Part shown: piece by piece, positions 25,474 to 32,145 of the stretch
Position numbering within the stretch: position 1 is the first letter of the stretch
Layout: each line of letters opens with the position of its first letter
NCBI GenBank assembly: GCA_029057985.1
Contig: JAIDYR010000074.1
Coordinates: 1 to 35,506 of the forward strand
Length of the DNA stretch: 35,506 nt
Source of the DNA: Muribaculaceae bacterium
GTDB taxonomy: Bacteria; Bacteroidota; Bacteroidia; Bacteroidales; Muribaculaceae
Reading direction: 5' to 3'
Notes under the pieces: model-generated
What the model was told of the DNA's origin: nothing
What the model saw: only the letters and a program-made list of their open reading frames with translations
Databases searched by the model: none
Program-made: the position numbers and the translations under genes

Positions 25474-25834
25474 CTGATTGATTGGATTGGCTCTTAACTT
25501 TCTTTATGCTTGATACAAGAATGCGTAGAAGCCGTTGGAGATCTGACAAGAGTGAATCATATTCGGCTTGGGTCAGATAGCCTGTCGCGTGTAGAAGCTT
25601 TATCCAATATATTATTTCTTTGGCTTCTTTGAGAGATATGTGGAGCTTTGCGATAAAGTCTGCTTGGCTTTGTGCTCCTTTTGCTTCTGCGATATTTGCA
25701 CCAATGGATGTGCCGGATCTTAGCACTTGCTTTGCAAGTACATACTCGTTTTTTTGAGAATTGAGGTGTTGAGTAAGTTTTACTATTCTTACTGCCAATT
25801 CAAACGATTTATCTTCTAATATCGAAGAAGCCAT
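25460..25834 (-). CDS. Four-helix-bundle protein (23S rRNA intervening-sequence/S23 family)
   Basis: The 124-residue protein matches the S23/IVP four-helix family: FELAVRIVKLTQHL in helix 1, VLAKQVLRSGTSIGANIAEA in helix 2, DFIAKLHISLKEAKEIIYWI in helix 3 and SLLSDLQRLLRILVSSIK in helix 4. Members were first noticed inside 23S rRNA intervening sequences, and relatives serve as Avd in diversity-generating retroelements; the molecular role is unclear. Here there is no rRNA and no reverse transcriptase. The gene lies between two direct copies of a hairpin array, and its last residues (about SGSAS) and stop codon are encoded by a hairpin of the left copy. The ATG is 13 bases from the right copy. 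Confidence 0.85.
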   Translation of the reverse strand: MASSILEDKSFELAVRIVKLTQHLNSQKNEYVLAKQVLRSGTSIGANIAEAKGAQSQADFIAKLHISLKEAKEIIYWIKLLHATGYLTQAEYDSLLSDLQRLLRILVSSIKKVKSQSNQSGSAS

Positions 25835-25846
25835 AACTCTTTGTTT

Positions 25847-26100
25847 GGGTAAGGCGGAGCGGAGCTCCGCGGGGTAAGGACAAAAGCACGTTGCGCTTTA
25901 GTCGGGGTAAGGCGTTAATTGCAGTGCGATTATCGCGGGTAATGGTGCTTTGCGCCGTGGTCAGGCAATCCGCAGGAGCACGGTTGCCTTACTTGCTCGG
26001 CTTGCTGAGACTTACCCGGCGCGTAGCACCCTTACTCTGCATTAATCGCATAGCGATTAATGCCTTACCCTGCAATCCGCGGGAGCGCGGATTGCCTTAT
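25847..26100. repeat. Hairpin array with GGGTAAGG linkers (right copy, changes orientation)
   Basis: The first part (25847 to about 26009) is a direct, diverged copy of 25276-25473. The order is linker, GCGGAGCTCCGC, linker, ACAAAAGCAC stem, linker, a worn CG..ATTATCG stem, GGGTAATGG and the CAATC..GGTTGCCTTACTTGCT segment; the CAATCAGCGC cell of the left copy is missing. From about 26010 the linkers appear in reverse orientation (ACTTACCC, CCTTACCC at 26063-26070). Here they flank perfect stems CATTAATCGC-ATA-GCGATTAATG (26040-26062) and GCAATCCGCG-GGAG-CGCGGATTGC (26072-26095). No gene is visible in this stretch of about 300 bases. Confidence 0.85.
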
Positions 26101-26102
26101 CT

Positions 26103-26154
26103 CTTCAGAGAATCAATTAAATTTCGAAAGCGAAATTTAATTGATTCTCTGAAG
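26103..26154. repeat. Perfect 24-bp inverted repeat overlapping the end of the UpxY gene
   Basis: Two perfectly complementary 24-base arms (26103-26126 and 26131-26154; the left arm begins CTTCAGAGAATC and ends AAATTTCG) enclose the 4-base loop AAAG. The right arm contains the stop codon and last residues (LLQRIN) of the antiterminator gene. Read in the direction of that gene, no U-run follows, so it is not a standard intrinsic terminator. It may still act as a 3' mRNA end structure, or be the outermost and largest member of the adjoining hairpin array. Confidence 0.9.
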
Positions 26155-26700
26155 TAGGTCGGGGTGGATGAAGGGGAGGAGGATGGCGCAGAGGCCTTCG
26201 ATGCGGACTACTACGTGGCGGTTTTTCTTGACGCGCTGGACGTAGCCTTCCTGGCCTTGGAAGGGGCCTCCGGTCACGCGGACTTTCATGCCTTTCTCGT
26301 AGTCGGTCTTGGCATAGACTTCGCAACGGGTGGCATCGTTGGCTGTAAGTAGCCGGACGAGGTTGATGTCGCGTGGGGAGATTTCGGCGGGTTCGTTCTG
26401 ACCGTGGTAGCGGTAGATCCAGAAGGGGGTGAGGGAGTCGAGGTTGTCGCGCGAACGGCGTTCGAGGTCGAGTATCTTCCGGCGATCTGCCATTACGAAT
26501 ACTATCCCCGGAATTATAGGCCGGATCTGACGTCGTCCGTTGATGGCCGTCCGCATCTCTTTGGGGAAGAATGTCGTATCGACTTCGCCTTGAAGTTGAA
26601 ATTCAAGTTGAAATTCCCGACGTGTCTTTAACGCGTACCAGGGCATAATTGGGGGATCTTGGGTGGCACTGTGGGGCATATGCAGAATCTTCCCGCTCAT
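26137..26700 (-). CDS. UpxY/NusG-family transcription antiterminator
   Basis: The protein of up to 187 residues has an N-terminal NGN domain (PWYALKTRREFQLEFQLQ at 20-37; IPGIVFVMADRR near 63-74) and a C-terminal KOW domain (GMKVRVTGGPFQGQEGYVQR, 137-156, then HVVVRIEG). In Bacteroides, UpxY proteins at the head of capsule operons let RNA polymerase read through the long operon. This gene sits upstream of the polysaccharide genes on the same strand, although a four-helix-bundle and a HAD gene intervene. Met1, Met8 and Met19 (26646) are all possible starts; Met19 directly precedes the conserved WYALK. A promoter candidate lies at 26837-26867. No UpxZ partner gene is seen. Confidence 0.88.
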   Translation of the reverse strand: MSGKILHMPHSATQDPPIMPWYALKTRREFQLEFQLQGEVDTTFFPKEMRTAINGRRQIRPIIPGIVFVMADRRKILDLERRSRDNLDSLTPFWIYRYHGQNEPAEISPRDINLVRLLTANDATRCEVYAKTDYEKGMKVRVTGGPFQGQEGYVQRVKKNRHVVVRIEGLCAILLPFIHPDLLQRIN

Positions 26701-26809
26701 CGCTGTGGATGGCGGGGGGAGGCGTGGCGGTCCGGATGACGTCGTCGTATATCGTGGCGTTTCGGATCTGCTACATTCTACCTGTCCAGGTGCTCCTGTA
26801 GTGCCGTTG

Positions 26810-26831
26810 GAAAAGCCGGCGGGGGCTTTTC
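26810..26831. other. Hairpin between the acyltransferase stop and the antiterminator leader
   Basis: GAAAAGCC (26810-26817) and GGCTTTTC (26824-26831) form a perfect 8-bp stem with a 6-base loop. On the minus strand it begins 11 bases after the acyltransferase stop and lies at or just after the predicted start site of the antiterminator transcript. It could be a terminator for the former or a 5' leader structure for the latter. There is no clear U-run on the minus-strand side. Confidence 0.5.
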
Positions 26832-26836
26832 GAGTG

Positions 26837-26867
26837 CAAAGTTAGTGATTTTTTTTGAGATAGCAAA
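26837..26867 (-). promoter_or_regulatory. Bacteroidota-type promoter for the antiterminator gene
   Basis: On the minus strand TTTG (26867-26864) is followed after 19 bases by TAACTTTG (26844-26837), matching the -33 TTTG and -7 TAnnTTTG elements of Bacteroidota sigma-ABfr promoters and nearly identical to the two tRNA promoters in this window. It overlaps the last codons of the PlsC-type acyltransferase. A start near 26830 would give the antiterminator mRNA a leader of about 130-180 bases, depending on which start codon is used. Confidence 0.65.
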
Positions 26868-27660
26868 ATTCTCTTATGCGGGCCGCTATCTGCGCGGGGG
26901 TAAGGCCGGAGTCTTTCAGCTCGGCGGGATCTACGGGCGGGAGGAATGTGATGCGGTAGTGTTTGCGGCGTGCGCGCACGAGTTCGGAGGGGAGCAGCAC
27001 TTGCTCAAGATTGAATGGGATATGCAGGCGTTTGCGCCAGAGCGCTGTCTTGTAGAAGCGGGGGGAATTAAGGGCTTCGAAGTGGATGGGGATGATGCGT
27101 CGTGAGTGGCGGAGGGCCAGGGAGACGAAGCTTTTCTGCCATTCGAGGTCGAGGATCCGGCCATCGGGATGGAGACGGGAGACAAGTCCGGCTGGGAACA
27201 TTACGAGTTGCTTGCCGTTGCTGAGCGCTTGCTGCAGGAGTCTGGAGGCTTCGCGCCCCTGGGATCCGAATTTATTGACGGGAAGGAAGACATCGCGGAG
27301 AGGCTCGACGTTTAGCAGGAGATCGTTGACAAGGACGCGGATGTTGTCGTCGCCGTAGTGGGCTCCGAGGATGCTGACGAGGGTTATGCCGTCAAGTCCT
27401 CCGAGGGGATGATTGGAGGCAAAGATGAGGGGTTGGTCAACGGGTATTTTGTCGAGTCCTTGGACTTCGACGGATATTTCGAGATAGGCGAGTATCCGGG
27501 AGGAGAATTCGGATCCTTTTGCGGGATGGGCTGCTGCGAGCATGGCGTTGAGGTCATCCTGGCGGATGATTCGCTCAAGGCTGCGTAGCAGGAAGCCCGG
27601 TATGAACCGGGCTTCCTTGCCGAGACGGGCGCGGATTATGGATGAAAGGGAGATTTGCAT
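26842..27660 (-). CDS. PlsC-type glycerol/lysolipid acyltransferase family protein
   Basis: The product of about 272 residues contains IFASNHPLGGLDG, a variant of the PlsC acyl-transfer motif with five rather than four residues between His and Asp. It also has VFLPVNKFGSQGREASRLL and QLVMFPAGLVSR, the substrate-phosphate and later motifs. Bacteroidota enzymes with SNHPLGGLDG are annotated as glycerol acyltransferases and include the O-acyltransferases of glycine/ornithine-type lipids; the partner N-acyltransferase gene is not in the window. GTG at 27681 and ATG at 27675 are alternative starts. I prefer the ATG at 27660 (MQISLSSIIRARLG), which fits the family N-terminus I recall. The 3' end contains a promoter for the next gene. 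Confidence 0.8.
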   Translation of the reverse strand: MQISLSSIIRARLGKEARFIPGFLLRSLERIIRQDDLNAMLAAAHPAKGSEFSSRILAYLEISVEVQGLDKIPVDQPLIFASNHPLGGLDGITLVSILGAHYGDDNIRVLVNDLLLNVEPLRDVFLPVNKFGSQGREASRLLQQALSNGKQLVMFPAGLVSRLHPDGRILDLEWQKSFVSLALRHSRRIIPIHFEALNSPRFYKTALWRKRLHIPFNLEQVLLPSELVRARRKHYRITFLPPVDPAELKDSGLTPAQIAARIREFCYLKKNH

Positions 27661-27708
27661 GGAGGTTAGGGCCATCGGCACTTGGCTGAGTGCGGACGGG
27701 GGAGTAGT

Positions 27709-28878
27709 TTAGCCGTTGACGGAGTCTTCTTCTTCCCAGAATTCGTCGTTCCATTCTTCATCGGTCGTAGGCATCCATTCTTGGGGGTCTTCATCTTCCT
27801 GGGCGAAGATGAAGGCGTCTTCTTCTTCGACACGATGTTTACGGTCGAGTGGACGATGGGTAATGGTTGATTTGACGAGGTTGTCTTCAGAGTTGATCTC
27901 GCGCCAGAGGATGTCTTTGAGTTCTGTCAGTCCTTGTCCGGTGACGGCGGATATGAAGAGGGTCGGCAAGTCGTCGGGCAGTTCTTTGGAGAGTTCTTCG
28001 CGCAGTTCGTCGTCGAGCATGTCGGATTTGGTAATGGCGAGGACGCGGCTCTTGTCGGCGAGTTCGGGATTGAACTGGCGCACTTCGTTGAGCAGGACTT
28101 CATAGTCGCGTCGGATGTCGTCGCTGTCAGCCGGGACCATGAAGAGCAGCACGGCGTTGCGCTCTATATGGCGCAGAAAGCGCAGCCCGAGTCCTTTTCC
28201 TTCTGAGGCTCCTTCGATGATGCCGGGGATGTCGGCCATCACGAAGGATTTGCCGTCGCGGTAGCTGACGATTCCGAGCTGGGGCTCCATTGTAGTGAAG
28301 GGGTAGTCGGCAATCTTGGGCTTGGCAGCGGAGACGGCTGAGAGGAGGGTGGATTTCCCGGCGTTGGGGAATCCTACGAGTCCGACGTCGCCGAGGAGTT
28401 TAAGCTCGAGCACTACGGATTTCTCTATGGCGGGCTGCCCGGGCTGAGCGTAGCGCGGAGCGCGGTTGGTAGATGTAGCGAAGTGCCAGTTGCCGAGGCC
28501 TCCCTTGCCGCCGCGCAGGAGTTTGATCTCTTCGTCATGATCGGTCACTTCGCAGAGAAATTCGCCTGTCTCGGCATCGAAGACGGTGGTGCCGACAGGG
28601 ACTTCGATGATGCGGTCCTCGCCGTCTTTTCCGAATGAGCGTCCTGCGCCGCCGGATTCTCCGTCGGTAGCGAAGATATGGCGCTGATAGCGGAGCGGAA
28701 GGAGGGTCCACATGTTGCGGTTGCCTTTGAGTATGATGTGTCCGCCGCGTCCGCCGTCGCCTCCGTCGGGTCCGCCTTTGGGGACGTATTTGGCGCGATG
28801 GAAGTGGCGGCTGCCGGCGCCGCCTTTACCGGAGCGGCAGAGGATTTTTACGTAGTCTATGAAATTTGAGTCTGCCAT
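27709..28878 (-). CDS. obgE: GTPase Obg (CgtA), ribosome assembly
   Basis: The 389-residue protein has the glycine-rich Obg fold ([31 protein letters not shown]) followed by a G domain. The G-domain motifs are [15 protein letters not shown] (G1), [16 protein letters not shown] (G3), TKSDMLD (G4) and ISAVTGQGL (G5). An acidic tail ([17 protein letters not shown]) replaces the OCT domain of some Firmicutes members, as is usual in Bacteroidota. Obg binds the 50S subunit and couples ribosome maturation to GTP and stress signals. The frame is open for 25 further codons upstream, but that stretch is repeat-derived, so the start is the ATG at 28878 ([12 protein letters not shown]). Confidence 0.96.
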   Translation of the reverse strand: MADSNFIDYVKILCRSGKGGAGSRHFHRAKYVPKGGPDGGDGGRGGHIILKGNRNMWTLLPLRYQRHIFATDGESGGAGRSFGKDGEDRIIEVPVGTTVFDAETGEFLCEVTDHDEEIKLLRGGKGGLGNWHFATSTNRAPRYAQPGQPAIEKSVVLELKLLGDVGLVGFPNAGKSTLLSAVSAAKPKIADYPFTTMEPQLGIVSYRDGKSFVMADIPGIIEGASEGKGLGLRFLRHIERNAVLLFMVPADSDDIRRDYEVLLNEVRQFNPELADKSRVLAITKSDMLDDELREELSKELPDDLPTLFISAVTGQGLTELKDILWREINSEDNLVKSTITHRPLDRKHRVEEEDAFIFAQEDEDPQEWMPTTDEEWNDEFWEEEDSVNG

Positions 28879-28897
28879 TGTTTTATGCTTGGTTCTT

Positions 28898-28960
28898 GGC
28901 GCTTTGCGCCTGGTTGTGGGGTTATGATCCTCTCTTTGGGTTTTACGGCGCAAGCGCCGT
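28898..28960. repeat. Two small hairpins, degenerate relatives of the arrays
   Basis: Just upstream of obgE lie GGCGC-TTT-GCGCC (28898-28910), identical to cells in the arrays at 25.4 and 32.1 kb, and ACGGCGC-AA-GCGCCGT (28945-28960), a perfect 7-bp stem. The GGGGTAAGG linker is absent, though TGTGGGGTTATG lies between them. They may be an eroded array or lie in the obgE leader. Confidence 0.55.
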
Positions 28961-28973
28961 TGCCCGGGACGGA

Positions 28974-29163
28974 TAACCTTTAACTTTTTTACTATTTGCC
29001 TTTATTAATTCTTAACCTTTAACTTTTGGGGCAGATGGGTGATATCGCCCTTGAGATATCTTTTTATCGCCCTTGAGATATCTTTTTATCACCATTTTAT
29101 CACCCTTGGGGTTAACTTTCGGGGCTGATTGAGTTAAATCGCTCTTGGGTTATCTTTTGGGGC
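28974..29163. repeat. Degenerate short tandem repeats between obgE and the CBS-nucleotidyltransferase
   Basis: TAACCTTTAACTTTT occurs twice (28974-28988, 29013-29027). A 22-base unit beginning ATCGCCCTTGAGATATC is present twice in perfect tandem (29044-29065, 29066-29087). It is followed by a partial ATCACCATTTT and two longer variants beginning ATCACCCTTGGGGTTAAC (29099) and ATCGCTCTTGGGTTATC (29138). The last variant includes the stop codon of the CBS-nucleotidyltransferase gene. The family is unrelated in sequence to the GGGGTAAGG arrays, and no gene is seen here. Confidence 0.75.
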
Positions 29164-30193
29164 GCGACATGAGCTCGTTGGCGTAGCGGTAGTCGTCGGG
29201 ACTGCCGATGTCGATCCAGCTGCCTTCGATAGGATAGAATTCGACTCGGTCGCCTCGGGCTATGAGACGCTCTATGAGGTCGGGAGCATCAAGATATTCC
29301 GCATGGGGAATCATGTCGAGTACCTCCCGGCGCATTATATAAACGCCGGCGTTGGCGAAATAGTTGTAGGTGGGCTTTTCGGTAAGGCCGGTGACTCGTG
29401 AGCCTTCAGTGCGCAGGATTGCGAAGGGGACGCTGACCGTATATGGCGTGGCGGCTATAGTGAGGGTAGCTCCGCTTTTGGCGTGATGGAGGTAGAATCG
29501 TGCGAAGTCGATGGAGGTCAGGAGATCTGAGTTCATGACGAGAATATCGTCGTGGCGGAATTCTTCGCGAGGGATGAGCGACAGGCTGCCCATAGTGCCG
29601 AGCCGGCGGGGCTCTGAGATACAGCGAACTTTACCCATATATGCCGGCGCTCTGAAATGATCGATTATCTGCTCTTTGAGATAGTTGACCGTCACGAATA
29701 TGTTGTCGACTCCGTTGGCGCGGAGTTCATCGATATTGTAGTCAATTATGGGTTTGCCGCCGACATTGAGCAGGGGCTTGGGGCAATCGAGTGTGAGCGG
29801 GCGCAGGCGCTCTCCGCGTCCGCCTGCCATCAGGACGGCGTCGAGGGGCAGGATGGTCTTGAGCACCGTGAGGTCAAGCAGCTCTACTATTTTGCCGTCG
29901 GGGTTTATGACAGGGAGAAGGGCTATGCGGCGCGATCTGGCTTCTGCTACGGCCGGGATCAGGGATTCGTCTGCGCGTACCGACATGCAGTCGCGACGGC
30001 AGGCCCGGGCTACGGGAACCTCGAGCGTGAGGCCCTCGATTATAGCACGGCGCAGATCGCCGTCGGTCAGCGAGCCGTAGAGACGTCCGGAGTCGTCGAC
30101 GACGAAGAGGGTCATGTTGCGTCCCGAGAGATTATTGAGCTTTATGAAGGCTTCGCGGAGGGGCGCATCGCGATGGATAAGATGATCGGTCAT
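29150..30193 (-). CDS. CBS-domain sugar nucleotidyltransferase, PtmE-like
   Basis: The 347-residue protein has two N-terminal CBS motifs (about residues 1-115; YGSLTDGDLRRAII near 39-52) and a C-terminal NTP transferase. The transferase motifs are LMAGGRGERLRPLT (121-134), CPKPLL with Lys139, VMNSDLLTSID with the metal Asp, and WIDIGSPDDYRYA near the end. This layout matches PtmE-type guanylyltransferases that activate amino-sugar phosphates for nonulosonic acids and heptose/mannose-1-phosphate guanylyltransferases. The sugar here is unknown. The CBS pair suggests adenine-nucleotide control. The start is 2 bases after the acyl-CoA ligase stop, so the two form an operon despite unrelated chemistry. 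Confidence 0.85.
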   Translation of the reverse strand: MTDHLIHRDAPLREAFIKLNNLSGRNMTLFVVDDSGRLYGSLTDGDLRRAIIEGLTLEVPVARACRRDCMSVRADESLIPAVAEARSRRIALLPVINPDGKIVELLDLTVLKTILPLDAVLMAGGRGERLRPLTLDCPKPLLNVGGKPIIDYNIDELRANGVDNIFVTVNYLKEQIIDHFRAPAYMGKVRCISEPRRLGTMGSLSLIPREEFRHDDILVMNSDLLTSIDFARFYLHHAKSGATLTIAATPYTVSVPFAILRTEGSRVTGLTEKPTYNYFANAGVYIMRREVLDMIPHAEYLDAPDLIERLIARGDRVEFYPIEGSWIDIGSPDDYRYANELMSRPKR

Positions 30194-30195
30194 TT

Positions 30196-32010
30196 TTATT
30201 CGGAATACATGGATTCGATTTCGCGGGCATAGCGTTTGGCTACTACCGGACGGCGTACTTTCATCGTATTGGTCACTTCGCCATGCATAATGGAGAAGTG
30301 ATGGGGGAGGAGATAAATTTTCTTGATCTTTTCAAATTCGGCAAGATCGGCCTGCACGGAGTCTATCTCTTTCATCATCATTTCATAGACTCTTGGAGTA
30401 CGGAGGAGTTCTTCCGTGTCTTCAGTCGGAATATGTCGGGCGTCGGCCCAGGCGCGGAGCTGCGAGAGATTGGGCACAATGAGAGCGGTCACGTATTTAC
30501 GCTGATCGCCGATTACGGCAGCCTCGTCGATAAATTTATTCTCTGCCAGACGGCTTTCGAGCATCTGAGGTGCGATATATTTGCCGTTGGAGGTCTTGAA
30601 TAGGTCTTTGACGCGTTCGGTCAGGACGATGGCTCCGTCAATCGTGAGGTGGCCGGCGTCGCCGGTGCGGAAATAGCCGTCTTCGGTGAAGGCTTGAGCG
30701 TTGGCCTCGGGATTCTTGAAATATCCGGGGGTGACGGTCGGGCCTTTCACGAGGATCTCGCCTTCATCGGAAATTCGCACCTGCACTCCGGGGAGGGGAA
30801 GGCCTACGGTGCCGATCTCATAGCCGGTAGGGCGGAAGCAGCTGACGGTAGCCGTGGTCTCCGACAGGCCGTAGCCGATTATGACGTCGATGCCTACGCT
30901 GCGCATAAACTCGCAGATGCGGTCGGAGAGGGGTGCGCCGGCAGTGGGGAAGAAATTGGGATTCGGTATGCCGATTGCTTTTTTGAGTTTTGAGAATATG
31001 CGTTTGTCCCAGAATCGATATTCGGCTTCGAGCAGTCGGGGCGGGGTAGCACCGAGGCGCTTATAATCGAGATTGCGACGCTTGCCGACGGCCAGGGCTC
31101 GCCTTACCATCATGCGCTGAATCGCGCCCATGCCGGCGATCTTCTCCCTGACTCCGGCATATACCTTTTCCCAGAAGCGGGGCACGCAGCACATAAGATT
31201 TGGCTCTACCTCCTTGATAGTGTCCTGAATGATGCGCGGATCATAGTTGACGGCGATCGGCACGCCACGGTAGAGGCAGAAGAAGCACCATGCCTTCTCC
31301 AGAATATGACTCATCGGAAGAAAGGCCATGGAGATGTCTTCATCGTTGACCTGAGTCAGCAGGCGGAGATGCATTTCCATGGCAGCGTCGTAGTTGGCGT
31401 GAGTGATGCATACCCCTTTGGGTTCGCCGGTAGTGCCTGAAGTATATATCAGTGTAGCCGTGTCTTCGGGCAGTCCACGCTCCGTGCGCTCCTCGACCTC
31501 CCGGCGTTCGGCATCGGAGGCTTCCATGCCGAGCCGGATGAAATCATCCCATGTCATGGAGACGTTGTCGTCCTCTTCGATTCGGATGCCGTCGTTTTTG
31601 AATATGATAATATGGCGGAGTTTGCCGGGATTTGCTTTCCAGTAGTTATATGCCAGAGGATATTGATGTTTGTCGCCGACGAATACGACTTCCGCCTCTC
31701 CGTTGGCGACGATAAAGTCGAACTGAGCCTGCGAACTGGAGCTGTAGAGGGGGATGACAGCGAGGCGATTACGAAACGCTCCGAATTCCGTAATAAGAAT
31801 CTGCGGGGTATTGGGCGAGCATATTGCCACCGTGTCTTTCTCCTTGAGCCCAAGGCGCAGAAGCGCACGGGCCGCGACTTCGGTCTGCATCTGAAATTCT
31901 TCGCGGGAAGTGGAGAGCCATTCTCCTCCCTTTCTCCAACAGAAGCGATAGGCTTCGAAGTCGGGTTGGCGTTTTGCACGCTCGGCAATTGTCTTGAGTA
32001 GTTTATTCAT
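30196..32010 (-). CDS. Long-chain acyl-CoA ligase (AMP-forming)
   Basis: The 604-residue ANL-superfamily enzyme has the ATP loop LIYTSGTTGEPKGVC, an IIGYGLSETTATVSC aromatic-pocket segment, the YFRTGDAGHL hinge region and a C-terminal TSNGKYIAPQMLE segment. That organisation is typical of the Bacteroidota FadD-like group of about 600 residues. It would activate fatty acids to acyl-CoA at the membrane. The ATG at 32010 directly abuts a hairpin array; no promoter motif is evident in the short gap to meaB. It probably forms a two-gene unit with the CBS-nucleotidyltransferase. Confidence 0.92.
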   Translation of the reverse strand: MNKLLKTIAERAKRQPDFEAYRFCWRKGGEWLSTSREEFQMQTEVAARALLRLGLKEKDTVAICSPNTPQILITEFGAFRNRLAVIPLYSSSSQAQFDFIVANGEAEVVFVGDKHQYPLAYNYWKANPGKLRHIIIFKNDGIRIEEDDNVSMTWDDFIRLGMEASDAERREVEERTERGLPEDTATLIYTSGTTGEPKGVCITHANYDAAMEMHLRLLTQVNDEDISMAFLPMSHILEKAWCFFCLYRGVPIAVNYDPRIIQDTIKEVEPNLMCCVPRFWEKVYAGVREKIAGMGAIQRMMVRRALAVGKRRNLDYKRLGATPPRLLEAEYRFWDKRIFSKLKKAIGIPNPNFFPTAGAPLSDRICEFMRSVGIDVIIGYGLSETTATVSCFRPTGYEIGTVGLPLPGVQVRISDEGEILVKGPTVTPGYFKNPEANAQAFTEDGYFRTGDAGHLTIDGAIVLTERVKDLFKTSNGKYIAPQMLESRLAENKFIDEAAVIGDQRKYVTALIVPNLSQLRAWADARHIPTEDTEELLRTPRVYEMMMKEIDSVQADLAEFEKIKKIYLLPHHFSIMHGEVTNTMKVRRPVVAKRYAREIESMYSE

Positions 32011-32145
32011 GCGCTTCGCGGGGGTAAGGGGGCCGAAGCGCTTGGGCGCTTTGGCCGGGGTAAGGCCATAATCGCTGAGCGATCATGGCGGGGTAAGGGC
32101 GCTTTGCGCCGGGGTAAGGCGCAGCGGGGCTGCGCGGGGTAAGGA
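32011..32145. repeat. Hairpin array with five GGGGTAAGG linkers between meaB and the acyl-CoA ligase
   Basis: The entire gap between two genes is an array. Linkers GGGGTAAGG occur at 32021-32029, 32057-32065, 32090-32098, 32111-32119 and 32136-32144. Between them are four different stems: GGCCGAAGCGC/GCGCTTTGGCC (32031-32056, one G-T pair), CCATAATCGCT/AGCGATCATGG (32066-32088, one mismatch), GGCGC-TTT-GCGCC (32098-32110) and GCGCAGC-GGG-GCTGCGC (32119-32135). This is the cleanest array in the window. The meaB stop codon starts one base after it and the ligase ATG ends one base before it. Confidence 0.9.

Noticed and set aside
25460..25834. Diversity-generating retroelement accessory protein (Avd)
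   Set aside because: The fold family is related, but there is no reverse transcriptase, template repeat or variable repeat in the window.
25276..26100. Integron attC sites
   Set aside because: The cells lack the RYYYAAC/GTTRRRY core sites, and there is no integrase gene or cassette series.
26890..26910. Another GGGGTAAGG linker inside the acyltransferase gene
   Set aside because: It encodes Leu-Thr-Pro in a conserved-looking segment and has no hairpin on either side, so it is probably coincidence.
29657..30232. Long plus-strand open frames opposite the CBS-nucleotidyltransferase, obgE, the acyl-CoA ligase and meaB
   Set aside because: They are frame shadows in G+C-rich genes. The opposite strand has clear family motifs throughout.
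32011..32145. CRISPR array
   Set aside because: The constant part is only 9 bases and the variable parts are palindromic with unequal lengths. There are no cas genes.
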